In this document: positions 42,850 through 53,599 of the stretch, piece by piece
Numbering within the stretch: position 1 is the first letter of the stretch
Layout: every line of letters begins with the position of its first letter
Assembly (NCBI GenBank): GCA_037013685.1
Contig: CM072886.1
Span: 1,798,001 to 1,862,000 of the forward strand
Origin: Acridotheres tristis
Taxonomy: Eukaryota > Chordata > Aves > Passeriformes > Sturnidae
Direction of reading: 5' to 3'
DNA length: 64,000 bases
Program-made: the position numbers and the translations under genes
The notes under the pieces: model-generated
The model's input: only the letters and a program-made list of their open reading frames with translations
The model's database searches: none
What the model was told of the DNA's origin: nothing

Positions 42850-45070
42850 GTAAAGTGCTGCCCTTGTGCTTTGCAAGGAATATCTCAGTTTGTATGATCT
42901 TTTCACCAGCTGGATATTAGGATAATATTTTATTGTTATTCAGAAACAGCCTGGTTTAATTCCCCAGTTTAGAGTTAGGAATGGGGTTCATACAGGTATG
43001 ATTTAACCATCTAAAAGTTAGGGGTTGTGCTGGTTAAACCAGCCTGGAATTGGCATATTCAGCAAGGCTTTGCTGAAGTGTGAATCAAACAAGGCTGTGT
43101 GAAAGCTACAACCAAAAAGTGAGCAGCTACAGGAGAAAATGCCTGGTCTGATAGGCAGCTCTGAGTAATCTGACAAAATTAGACACTAATGAAACAACAT
43201 CATCCCAGGCTCAGGCTTTCTTAGAGAAAGATGATTTATCAAACAGGCAATTTATCCTCTGCTGAAGAGCTGTGCTTTCTTTTCCCACTGGAAAAGAAAT
43301 ATGGAGGAAGCTTAGGGCAAAGAGCCAGGACAAGATAACCAAAGTTTGACAAAACTGCATCACCCCTTTGATATTCTCTTTTGAGGCCTGGCCCAGAGGC
43401 TGATGAAAGTCAGAGGATCGTTTAATCATGGAATGGTTTGGGTTGGAAGGCACCTTAAAAATCATCTAATTCCAGTTCCCCTGCCATGGGCAGGGACACC
43501 TTCCACTGTCCCAGGTTGCTCCAAGTCCCATCCAACCTGGCCTTGGACACTTCCAGGGATCCAGGGGCAGTCACAGCTTCTCTGGGCACCCTGTGCCAGG
43601 GCCTCACCACCCTTGGAATAATAAATTCTTCCTGACATCTAATCTAAGTCTCTCTCACGGTTTAAAGTTGTTCCCACTCATCCTGTCACTATCTGCCCTT
43701 GTCAAAAGGGGATGTTTTCCTGTTTAGTTACAAAAGCTTTGTATCAAATCCCCAAGGCTGTTCTGCCTCTCTTGGGATGGATTTGCTGTTGTTATTACGA
43801 GTGTTCTGTCTGATAGCAATTCCTGCTGCAGCCACACAAACACAGCCCTTTGGATTCAGCTGTTCCACGTTCCTTCACTTAATTCTCCAAACAAACAAAC
43901 AGAGGGACACTCCCTTCTGGATTAGCATGGGCAGCAGCTTTCTGCCCTTTCCCTCTGGAGCAGGTGTGACTCACTTTCCCCCCAACACCCCTTTTTTTTC
44001 ATTATTCCTTTTGACACAACGCAGGATTTTGGGGAAGATAAAAACATAAATTCTTCCAGTTAGGAAGAAAAATGGGAAACAGCATCTACAATTTTCCACT
44101 GTGTTCTGTGTATTTGGCAGGAACATGCAAAATCCTGCTCTCCTGAACACAGGAGGATTAAAATAATCAAGAATCAATTTCTTGTTTTTCCATTATTTGA
44201 AAACAGGCTTTTCTATGCTACTTCTGCACATATTTTTCTCTATTTCTGAGCTGTATCTGTTTCCTCTTGCACAAAGAGCCCCCAGTTCAAGCAGTACCCT
44301 GTAAAATAACTGATACCTTGGGTTTGGGTGGGGAATTGCTGCTTATCTAATGGTTTGAGGCTCTTTGCCAGAGTTTATTTGAATGGAAATTTAGGTTTAA
44401 TCCCAGGCAGCTGCAGGGAGTTGTGTTGAGCCTTGAGCATAGCAGCAAAACAGGGGACACAGCACCATGTGGGGGAAATGCTGATTAAATGTGTGCTGAG
44501 GATTTTCTCCTTCCTAACTTAGTCCCATGAATGAGTCCAGAATCTACCTACAATTCCAATTCCATGAGAAATCATCTGAGTTTCATAAAAGCTGAATAAA
44601 ACTGCCCATGTGTCAAACACTGGGTTTGCTGGGATGGTGTTAGTGGATGGTTCTGTCCAGGAATCCTGCACCTCATGGTCTCTACTGGATTCAAGACAGG
44701 GCCAACAGGAAAAAAAAAATCACGATTTATCTTTTGTTTGGAGTTCTTGATGTATATTTCCAGTAGAGTTTGGTAGCATGAATTAGATAAAGAAAAAATA
44801 GAGGAAAATTTCACCACTCCTCTGGAACAATATTGGCACAAGTTGGAATTTGATCAGATATAAACCAGCTGATTTTAAAGAAGAATAACAGGTACAGCCC
44901 CAGAGTTGGCCATGGTAAGTTGGTTTCTCCACATTGCCAGCACATAGACAAAGCTGGTGGGGGGAAAAAAAAATACAACCCAAAAAACACAACAAAATCC
45001 CAAATCTCAAAAAGCCTCCAACCCATTGTGGCTACCTTAAAATGAGTCCTGATCTCTTTTGTTTCTTAAG
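42850..45070. other. OBSCN intron inside the FN3 domain
   Basis: This 2.2-kb intron holds the antisense CR1 copy at 43424-43710. The rest shows only short homopolymer runs. Confidence 0.5.
43424..43710 (-). repeat. CR1 retroposon fragment, antisense
   Basis: A well-preserved antisense CR1 3' part: 'catggaatggtttgggttgg', 'cccctgccatgggcagggac', 'accttccactgtcccaggtt', 'ctctgggcaccctgtgccag'. Confidence 0.9.
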
Positions 45071-45241
45071 ATGGGGAGTGGACAACTCTGGCCTCTGACA
45101 TCACTGACTGCTGCTACTATGCCAGAAATCTGCCCCAGGGGTTCATCTACCACTTCAGGACAGCCTGCAGCAGCAAGGCAGGGACAGGAGCCTACAGCCA
45201 GCCCTCTGCCAAAGTGAAAATCACTGGGAAGGATCACATGG
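45071..45241 (+). CDS. OBSCN: obscurin-B exon: FN3 domain, second half
   Basis: The exon encodes 'DGEWTTLASDITDCCYYARN' and 'FIYHFRTACSSKAGTGAYSQ', the D to G strands with the usual Tyr and 'AGxGxYS' ending of FN3 domains. Phase 1 at both ends (171 nt); acceptor tttcttaag ends at 45070, donor gtaaga is at 45242. Confidence 0.92.
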
Positions 45242-46471
45242 GTAAGACCAAATGCCAAGAAAACTTTGGGATTTTCCTGCATCAAACCCACTGCATCCTT
45301 TTAGATGTCGACCCAGAAGCCAAGAGCAAGTGAATCAAGGCCAATTCCACTTTGCTCAGGGTTGTTTGAGGCTTTTGGATCTAAAATTAAATTATTTTCT
45401 AATTATTTTCCAATTCTGGACACGGGGAAATAGGTATAAACATATTAAAAACCCCAATAAGATAACGACATCATGTAAATATAAAAAATGTGTAACTATA
45501 TAAAATTTAATAATAAAACAAAAGCCTGGGAACTGTAGATTACCTGGTGAAGACACAGTTTTGATTTGAGATTATGAGGAAATGGGTCTTGTGCAATAAA
45601 TATTTTACTGGAGGCATTTATCTACTGACATAGATCTTGTACTGCTGAAAACTCTGGACTTGCTTATATTATGGACAAAATCCTAAATTCAGTAGTTAAC
45701 TTGTCTATTCGGGTGTTTTCCATTGGGAATTATTGTCCTTCTGTGGTGAATTTTCCAGCTGTATTTTGTCTCTGAAGCAAAGAAATCTCGATTTACTATT
45801 TTTATCACCTGTTTGACTACTTTGACTACTGCACACATGTTTTTAAAATTAAGAGATCCATGGCCCCACAACAAACATATCCTCATAGCAAAAGAAATGT
45901 TCTTTCTGTAAAGAAACAGAAGGATGGTCTAGCTGGAACTTCCTCCCAATGGAGAGGATTGCTTTGTAAAATCAATTCACAGAGATATTTTTAACTCACC
46001 CCAAGTCCTCTGCTTTCCTTTTTCTCAGGACTTATTATCATATCTCAGTTTGTCCAGCTTTTCCAAACAGATGTTTTAAAGGGATGCTCAAGTATTTCAG
46101 AGAGTGCTTGGACACAATCACATATCAGAACCAGAGCAACAAGTCCCAGCTGCTGCTCTGAAATGTCCAACCACAAGGAGTTTCTAATTTCTTGTCATTT
46201 TTTTACCATATCCTGAGGGTTTGTTGTGTGAGAAAATAAGAAGCTGTGGCTAAGATGTTTGATACCACAGCACACAGTGTGGAATCCATCTCATTCTGTC
46301 TGGAGTATCAGGGAATTTTTGGAGGGGACAGAGCAGAGTCTGTTGCATTCCACAGCTGGAACACCTGGAGACAGCTCTTCTTGTTCACAGATAGCAGGGG
46401 AGACCCCGAGAGGCTCCAGTTCCCACACAGAGCTGTTTTCCCATGTAACTCCTGTCCCTTTGTCCCTGCAG
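45242..46471. other. OBSCN intron, no feature seen
   Basis: This 1.2-kb AT-rich intron shows no repeat family or RNA gene that I recognise. Confidence 0.5.
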
Positions 46472-46592
46472 AGCCTCGTGCTGCCACGCAGGAGTTCCCA
46501 GCAGCTGCCCCTGAAGAAGAGAGTGAAATGATCACACCTCCTGAGCCCTTCCCCACCTACCAGACCTACGCCTTCCACACTGAGATCAAAAG
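46472..46592 (+). CDS. OBSCN: obscurin-B exon: linker and start of kinase 2
   Basis: An acidic linker ('AAPEEESEMITPPEPFPTYQ') is followed by 'TYAFHTEIKR', the first strand of the second kinase (SK1). Phase 1 in, phase 2 out; acceptor ccctgcag ends at 46471, donor gtagag is at 46593. Confidence 0.9.
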
Positions 46593-46679
46593 GTAGAGAA
46601 CCCAACTGAGTTCTTAATGACCCACAGGGAAATCCCACATGTGATGGAGGAGCTCTCCTGCAAACAAAGGCTGAGAAAA

Positions 46680-46945
46680 TTGGGGTTGCTCAGCCTGGAG
46701 AAGCTTCAGGGTGATCTAATTGTACCTGCCAGAACCTGAAGGGAGCCTACAAGAAAGATGGACAGGGACCTTCTATAAGGGGATTTAGGGATAGGACAAG
46801 GGGATGGCTTCAAACTGAAAGAGAGTAGGTTTAGGTTAGATATTAGGAAAAAAACTGATTCCTGTGAGGGTGGAGAGGCCCTGGCACAGGTTGTCCAGAG
46901 AAGCTGTGGCTGCTCCATCCCTGGAAGTGCTCAAGGCCAGGTTGT
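46680..46945 (+). repeat. CR1 retroposon fragment
   Basis: A sense CR1 copy: 'gctcagcctggagaagcttc', 'ggacaaggggatggcttcaa', 'aggttagatattaggaaaaa', 'ctccatccctggaagtgctc'. It breaks off before the usual 3' end. A second, inverted CR1 scrap may follow to about 47045. Confidence 0.85.
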
Positions 46946-47424
46946 TTCACCATCTTTACTGCAAAAAACCCACATTTTTTCTCATATCTGGTATAAAACA
47001 ACCCTCTTTTAGTTTAATACCATCCCCCCTTGTCCTGTCATAACAGATGTGCTGGGCAGGGGGGCAGCCACTTGATTTATCATGAAATGAGCCCAGGGCT
47101 AATGAAATTTCTTGTTCTTGCTGCACCAACCTTTGCAGACACCACTTCAGTCAGAGTGCTGGGATTCAACTTTCTCTGCCTAGAAGAAAGACACTTATTT
47201 CTGTTTCCAACAGAGGTAGTTCTCTCCTCTCTCTCCAGACGAGTTAAGCTCTCACTCCTATAATTTAAAGTGACTGTACAGTTTAAAGACACAGGAGGAT
47301 GTGCCAACTGTGACAGTAGATGCAATAACTCCCCAGCAGGCACAGATGAAAACCAGCATGGGATCCTGGTGGTTTTAAAGAACAGAAGAGCAGCTCAGCT
47401 TGCCTTTGTGTTCCTTTGTGCCAG

Positions 47425-47664
47425 GGGCCGGTTCAGCATCGTCCGGCAGTGCCGGGAGAAGGTGAGCGGCAAGACCCTGGCTGCTAAAATCATCCCTTAC
47501 TGGCAAGAGGACAAGCAGGCCGTGCTGCTGGAGTACCAGGTGCTCAGGAAGCTCCACCACACCAACATAGCCCAGCTGAAGGGTGCCTATGTCAGCCCCC
47601 GGCACGTGGTGCTGATCCAGGAGATGTGTGTGGGGCCAGAGCTGCTCCATTCCCTGGCACTACG
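47425..47664 (+). CDS. OBSCN: obscurin-B exon: kinase 2 N-lobe
   Basis: The exon encodes 'GRFSIVRQCREKVSGKTLAA' with the beta-3 Lys in 'LAAKIIPY', the helix-C region 'VLLEYQVLRKLHH' and the hinge 'VVLIQEM'. The glycine loop is atypical (R-G-R-F-S-I-V), lacking the first and third usual Gly, as in mammalian obscurin. Phase 2 in and out. The donor gtaaga at 47665 lies 15 bases from the start of a solo LTR. Confidence 0.92.
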
Positions 47665-47679
47665 GTAAGAGCAGGGGGG

Positions 47680-48293
47680 TGTAACAGCAGTGGGAGTTTG
47701 CACCACTTTATTGGTGGTTTGTCTCAGTCTCTTCTGTCTCCACTCAGGGCTAGGATTAAAAAATACACCAAGGAAATGGATTTTCTTGTGTTCAGGTTTG
47801 GTTGTTTATTTAAACTTATCAGAAAGCACAGAGCGTTCAGCAGCATTTCTAGCCACCAGCTAGAAGAGGAAAATGGAGCGAGATCCAGCTGCTACAAAGT
47901 CTCTTAAAGCTAAACAATCAATAGAGAATTAACACCTATATTATTTATACCTTTAACCCAATAGCCAAACTCCCATGACCCTCAGTGCAGCACTGACCAA
48001 CCAGAAACTACTGCCTGAAATCATGAAGGAGGAGGAAGGACACCGAAAAGAGACACCACCCAAAATCCTCCATCTTGTCCCATACCTATTACTGTATTAT
48101 AAAAACCCCAAATTCCAAACCCTTCACCATGCGAAATCACACATTTCTATTTAACTTTACACCCATGACTTTAACTCCATCACTCAAATTTGGAAGCCTT
48201 CTCCAAGGCCTCAGGTCAAAAGCAGTGTTCTCCAAGGGGTCAGTGCCAGAAAGCACAGAAAGCTCAAAAACTCCAAGTTTCTGGGATCCAACA
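47680..48293 (-). mobile_element. solo LTR of an endogenous retrovirus (copy 2)
   Basis: This 614-bp copy matches the element at 26878-27491 along its length. On the - strand a TATAAA (47944-47949) is followed by AATAAA (47805-47810) and a short U5. There is no internal retroviral region. The insertion lies in the intron directly after the kinase 2 N-lobe exon. Confidence 0.78.
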
Positions 48294-48944
48294 GGAGAGA
48301 AGAGTTTCCAGTCAGGGCTGCTGTTGGGAGGAAAATACCTCTTGCTTTCTCCTGACAAACTGAGATCATCCCTATCCATCTGTTCCAGTGTGCTGTCATT
48401 GCACATGGGATATGTAAAGTGTTTGTTCTGCATCTTCTTGTGAGATAAAAAAATTACTTGAGTTGCCTACAGCAGGACAACTCAGGGCCACCCAGCTGAG
48501 ATGCTAAAAGCAGTTTACAGTGGTTGATATGAAACTCTATCTTCCATAATGTGATATATGAAGGGTTTTTTACACCAACACCTGATAACTCCAACAATAT
48601 AACATGGAGGATACTGTGGGTCAGGAAGATTCACTGTTTTTCATAGTGGCACAAAATTGATCTGCTGAAATCCCGTGATTAAAAAAGAGGGAATTGTGGG
48701 CATCAGATCTGCTTTCTCTCTTTCAGCTCTACAACATCCTGAACTGGTTGCATCTGTAAACCTGATCACAGGATGCACCAGCCTCTCCACACAGAGCTGA
48801 TTTGCTAAACTAGAGTTGTTTCTTCCTGACTCTCAAGGCTCTGATGGGATCAGACTCCCAGGGGAGGGTGATAGTGGGTGTAGAAAGGCATTTTTGGGCA
48901 TGCAGACAGGACACCTGTGTCTTCTATCCCTTCTCTCCCACCAG
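48294..48944. other. remaining intron sequence after the LTR
   Basis: Unique-looking sequence with no feature seen. It ends in ttctctcccaccag, the acceptor of the next exon. Confidence 0.5.
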
Positions 48945-49168
48945 GACATCGTACTCAGAGGTGGAGGTGCGAGATTACCTGTGGCAGATCCTCAGTGCCA
49001 CCGAGTACCTCCATGCACACAACATCCTGCACCTGGACCTCAGGTCTGAGAACATGATCATCACTGAGCCCAACCTGCTGAAACTCCTGGATTTTGGGAA
49101 TGCACAGTTCTACACACCAGACAAATTTATTTCCATGGACAAGTGCTCGGACTATGTGGAAACCATGG
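48945..49168 (+). CDS. OBSCN: obscurin-B exon: kinase 2 catalytic loop and DFG
   Basis: The exon encodes 'SEVEVRDYLWQILSATEYLH', then 'ILHLDLRSENMIITE' and 'LLDFGNAQF'. The catalytic motif is HLD and the Lys of the usual 'DxKxxN' is Arg, while Asp and Asn are kept. The metal-binding motif is a complete DFG. From memory the human second kinase reads DLG here. Phase 2 in, phase 1 out; donor gtgagt is at 49169. Confidence 0.92.
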
Positions 49169-49602
49169 GTGAGTAGAGCTCAGTCACAGCCACTTGGGGT
49201 TTATCTGCCATCTGTGATAAACACAAAGACACAAACAGTGGTCCCAGCAAGAAAAGCCTTCCAGATGCTGCTCTCCAGTGACAGTGTGGGTTTGTGGGAG
49301 CAGTCAGTGGTGACAGCTGTCCTACTGCAGACCACGGGGGACAGAGCTCACAGCAATGCCACTCTGGCTGCCACCCATGTGTCCATTTATCCAGGGATAA
49401 AGCATTGCTGCCATCTGCCCAGAGGTTCTCATGGTTTCACTGCAATCAGCATCCCTGTGGAAGCTCCTCAACCAGCTCCCTGTCCTGGGAGCTGCCTCTT
49501 CTTCCCTCTTGGGAAGGCAGCAAAGCATTAAGGTATCCACTGCCTTTGTGCTGCTCTCAGTGTGTTGGAGAGGAGCTTGCTCACACCAGTTTACTTTTCC
49601 AG

Positions 49603-49678
49603 CTCCAGAACTGCTGACAGAGCAAGGAGCCCTTCCCCAGACTGATATTTGGTCCATTGGAATCACGGCCTTCATCAT
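49603..49678 (+). CDS. OBSCN: obscurin-B exon: kinase 2 APE motif and helix F
   Basis: The exon begins with the APE motif ('APELLTEQGALPQTDIWSIG') and ends in 'ITAFI'. Phase 1 in, phase 2 out; acceptor cttttccag ends at 49602 and donor gtgagt is at 49679. Confidence 0.92.
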
Positions 49679-49794
49679 GTGAGTCAGCTGGTTGTTCTCT
49701 GCACTGTTACTGGCTTTAAAATCACAGTTTCAGAGAGTTAATCTCAGCTGTGCCCCTCCTTTGGAATGTCATGGAAAGCTGGGAGGTGGAGTGG

Positions 49795-50135
49795 ATGGAT
49801 GGGCAACCTGTGTCAGGGCCTCATTGCCCTCACAGGGAAGAATTTCTTCCCAATATCTAATCTACAGCTCTCCTCTTTTAATTTAAAACTGTTCCCCCTT
49901 GTCCTGCCACTACAAGCCCTTATCCAAAGTCCCTCTCCAACTCTCTTGGAGGCACTGGAATGGGCTCTAAGCTCTCCCTGATGAACAGTCTTCCTTTTCC
50001 AGAAAGAACAATCCCAATTCTCTCAGTTTTTCCCCGAAGGAGAGATGCCCCATCCCTCTGCTCACCTGAGTGTCCTCCTCTGGACTCGCCCCACAGCTCC
50101 ACACCCTCCCCATGCTGGGAGCCCCAGAGCTGGAG
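49795..50135 (-). repeat. CR1 retroposon fragment, antisense
   Basis: The antisense copy reads 'gggcaacctgtgtcagggcc', 'ttcccaatatctaatctaca', 'ctgttcccccttgtcctgcc' and, further 5', 'gtcctcctctggactcgccc', a longer CR1 segment than most here. It ends about 40 bases before the next exon. Confidence 0.85.
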
Positions 50136-50173
50136 GCAGCTTCAAGTTCTTCCATTCTCTTCTTCTGGGGCAG

Positions 50174-50323
50174 GTTGAGTGCCAACTACCCCGTCAGCTC
50201 GGAGGCACCCTGTGAATTCCTGAGAACAGCCAGGAAGGGGAGGCTGAAGCTCACACGGTGCTATGCGGGTCTGTCCGGGGGAGCCGTGTCCTTCCTGCAG
50301 AGCACTCTGTGTGCAAACCCTTG
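50174..50323 (+). CDS. OBSCN: obscurin-B exon: kinase 2 C-lobe
   Basis: The exon encodes 'LSANYPVSSEAPCEFLRTAR' and 'CYAGLSGGAVSFLQSTLCAN', helices F to H of the second kinase. Phase 2 in and out; acceptor tctggggcag ends at 50173, donor gtaaga is at 50324. Confidence 0.93.
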
Positions 50324-50441
50324 GTAAGAGCCTGCCTGTGCTCCCAGCCACGTCCTGGGTGCTGCCCCTTCTCTCCATTTGCAAGGAGCCTCCTGGCACG
50401 GCAGGGATCCCTGGCTGACCCCTCTCCTCTGTCTGTCCTAG

Positions 50442-50619
50442 GGGAAGGCCGTCAGCCTCCGAGTGCCTTCAGAGCCCCTGGCTCCAGGAGACAGGTTTGG
50501 ACAACAGGCAGCAGGCACTGGTCACCTTCCCCACCACCAAACTGAGGAATTTCCTCATGGAACGGGAAAAGAAGAGGGGCCTGCTGTGCTCCAAGTACGG
50601 CCTCATGATTGCCCAGTGA
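50442..50619 (+). CDS. OBSCN: obscurin-B terminal coding exon: end of kinase 2, stop
   Basis: The exon completes Trp, continues 'GRPSASECLQSPWL' (subdomain XI Arg) and ends with the basic tail 'KLRNFLMEREKKRGLLCSKY', stopping at TGA 50617-50619. The tail resembles the 'VRNREKRRALLYKRH' end of mammalian obscurin-B. Acceptor gtctgtcctag ends at 50441. Confidence 0.94.
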
Positions 50620-51880
50620 CGTGGATGTGGTGAGGGATGGGAATTGCCTCCCTGTGCCCTCCTGCACCGAGTGTTTGGTACCAAACCCTCCTGCCAAGCT
50701 GTGGTGCAGCAGCTGAGCTGGGGAGCTGCTCTCTGCCCGGCCCCACTGTGTTTTACCCTGTGTTTTACCCGTGGCTCCTGCCTGCCACAGGCTGTTTCTG
50801 TGTATGTGTGACTCGTGGGGGGAACAGGGACACTGGGCAGTGAAGGCAGCAAACCCAGCAGTGACCTTGTAACGTGCAGATTTTGTACCACTAAGAGACT
50901 TTGCCACTTTGAAGCTGAGCTGGGACACATCTACCTGGAGATGTGGCAGCAGTGTCTCTGGCAAAGGCTGAGTGTGTTAATTCTTCTTAAAAATCCTGAA
51001 ATGTCACGTTCCTCTTTGACCTTCAAACCCTGCTTTCCTCTGCAAAGGATGATGTTGGCTGTGTCATTGCTTTGTACTCATAACTTCAGTGTTCCTTTGA
51101 ATTTCTCTGTGGTGATTGATGTATCCCTCAGTTTTCCATATGAGCAGCAGAAAGAGGAGGCTTTCTCAGAGCTGTGTCTGGCTGTGTTTAGAGGAAGGAG
51201 AACAGGAAAACAGTCTCTAATGCATTACAGGTCAATAGAAAAGTGAGGCTGTTTATCCAGGGGTGCTCTTTTCCAACAAGTTTAACCCATATTGTTCTAA
51301 ACCTAAAGATGGAGCACTGTGACTCCTTCCCTTGCTGAGCATGCAGAGCAGGAATTGTGACTCAGAGCAGAGCAGCTTTCCCTGTGCTGTGGAGAGCAGG
51401 CACCAACTCCATAGACTGTAAAATTTGGAATGTTGAACTTATATTGTCTTCACTGTGTGCTACAGGAGAGAAACCAAAGGGCTTAGGGCCAGACTCTGTG
51501 CTTAGTTCTCTGGGAGGAGAGGAGAGTTACACAAGACAGACACTGCAGTGAGGGCTGCCCCCAGGAAACCTTTCAAAACTCTGGATCCCATGCAATTTAA
51601 CTTCTTTCACAAATCCAGTCAGGTTTTTATTGGCACGGGCTGGTTCTTTGCTCTTGCTGGTGCACTTTGGGATGGAAAGCTCAGCGCCAGGGAAAAACTT
51701 ATCTAAACAAACCTTAATTGTAGATTAACTAATTTGGATCTTTCATGCTCTTCCACTTCTTTTCTTTTTTGCCTCTCACAATTGCATGCATTTGAGCATG
51801 TCTGAGCTCTTTTATAGACTCAACACTGTCTGGTTAAATAAACCATTCTGATGAGCAAATAAAGCCAGATTTTTCTGCTT
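50620..51880 (+). other. OBSCN: probable 3' UTR of the obscurin-B form
   Basis: About 1.25 kb of non-coding sequence follows the stop. Two AATAAA signals (51837-51842 and 51858-51863) lie close together, followed by T-rich sequence, and mark the likely 3' end. The open frame at 50815-51246 is not conserved in any way that I can recognise. Confidence 0.65.
51837..51863 (+). promoter_or_regulatory. paired poly(A) signals of obscurin-B
   Basis: Two AATAAA hexamers 21 bases apart are followed by 'tttttctgcttaatctttgc'. This is the first strong signal downstream of the stop codon. Confidence 0.65.
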
Positions 51881-51889
51881 AATCTTTGC

Positions 51890-53599
51890 CATTACTTTTA
51901 CACCCTTTCCCCAACCCCAATCCACATTTGTGCTGCATGTCCTTCAACTCTGACCTAGGCTTGTTTTTGTGACTAGATATGGTTTGGAAAGGTTTGGAAA
52001 GGTCACCTGGGCTCTTTGTAGACAGTATACACTGCAAGATACATGTAAGACATCCATGTGAAAAGTCCTTTTCCTAGAGCTTTGGAAGAAGGACATCACT
52101 TGGTCAGGATGTGATGATGGCTCTGAGCTGCCCAGCTACCCTGAGGCACTCCTGGCCATGGTCTGATCTTGAACTGACCAGAATGTGAAAAGGGCTTCAG
52201 AGCAGTGAACCCATGGGTGACAAAAAAAAATAGGTGAGAGCTGTAGATGGAGCACGGAAGGAATGAAAAGGTGCTGGAATTGCTAATGGAAATATCAGCT
52301 GTCGCAGTCAAGCCTTACAGGTAGTTTTTGTTTTCTTTGGTTCTGTCACAACTGCTTGATAGTTTCTGCCTGAATTCCCACTACCACCATGAGGTCAGGG
52401 CTAATGACCACTCTGGCAGGCTGGGATAGTTTGCCCTTAACATACAGTTACATCACCCTGTTCTTGGCAGAACAAAGCAGAATCAGGACCTGATGTTTGG
52501 ACACGTGTGAAAATGTCTGAGTATCACTCCTCGATCACAAATAATCTCCAAAGTCCAAGGTTAGTGTCAGCCTTAAAATCAATTCACTGTTCTCCACACA
52601 GGAGAGGCTTGGATTTAACTTCTGTAAGAAAGTGGTGAGAGTTGCTGAAAGGTAATAAAGCAAGAGAACTTGTAGAGCAAAGTTTTATCCTGCACTGATC
52701 CAGTCGATAAAACATATGTTTGAGGGCTATAAGGTCACAGTGGCTGTAGCCCATAAGGGATTGAGGTTGCCTCATCAGATACAAGAAGGGAACCATAAAC
52801 AAGACAATTTGAAAACCCCAAGGAAATTCTTACATCTCTAGAGAGGATATTTGCTGCTCTCTGACCTTTCAGGGGTTCACCACAAGCTGATGCCATCCTG
52901 CCAATGATACTTCATGTGGAAAATAAATGATCAGGTAACAGGGTGTGACCAGACAAGTCTATGGACCAGTCACCTCTTTGCACCAACCAGCCTTTTTCAT
53001 CCCCTTACATCTCAGTTTTCCTCCCTAAATCACCTAAATCCCTCCTTTTTTCCCCCCTTTGATTCCTCCCCCAAACACTCTATTATAAATCCTGTGCAAT
53101 CCCAAAATGCTCTTCCCCTACACATCATAGGATGTCTCCCCTGCCTTGACACAATCCCCCTTCTCCCAGGTAGTGATCCAGAGATGACACATCTCCATGG
53201 GACTCATCTCCAAGGACCATGGGGCTGATGCTCTGCTGGGGCAGCCCTGGGAGGAACCTGGGCAAAACCCTTGTTCCTTGAAGCCCTGAATTTGTGTTCT
53301 CACCTGCCAATCTGGCCCTGTGCTCCTCTTGGCTTTCAACAGGCTGGTGGCCCCCGGGATGGGGCTGGGAGTGGCCTGGCAGGGCACATTTTGTCTCTCT
53401 GTGCAGATTTCTATCCCATAACCAACCCAACAACACAGCAGCAGCACATGGGGAGGAGGTAAACACAAAAGCCACAATAAACATTGAGCAAACAAGATCA
53501 TATCAGTGTTGGTGCTGCACGGATCTGATAACCACGGGATCAGACAATTTGTCCCATAGGTGACAGCAGAACAAACAGCATCAAATAGGAGTCCCCAGG
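51890..53599. other. intergenic space between OBSCN and CYP8B1 (convergent)
   Basis: No CR1 copy, RNA gene or coding exon is evident. The part nearest 53600 should contain the 3' UTR of CYP8B1 on the - strand, but I see no clear AATAAA for it (no convincing TTTATT on the + strand close to the stop). Confidence 0.5.

Larger units (their letters stand above)
1..51863 (+). other. OBSCN: obscurin gene, 3' part (gene span within window)
   Basis: The span covers 36 coding exons of obscurin, a giant sarcomeric protein that links myofibrils to the sarcoplasmic reticulum and carries Rho-GEF and kinase activities. The order DH end, PH, Ig, Ig, then either an ankyrin-binding tail or Ig, kinase, long linker, Ig, FN3, kinase is specific to obscurin. 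SPEG lacks the DH-PH module. Every exon joins the next in a compatible phase and no in-frame stop interrupts either path. The gene begins to the left of the window. Introns of 300-1000 bases without an entry of their own showed me nothing beyond unique AT-rich sequence. Confidence 0.95.

Noticed and set aside
26878..48293. Possibility that the two LTRs flank one provirus
   Set aside because: They lie 20 kb apart with intact obscurin exons between them and no retroviral genes, so they are separate solo LTRs.
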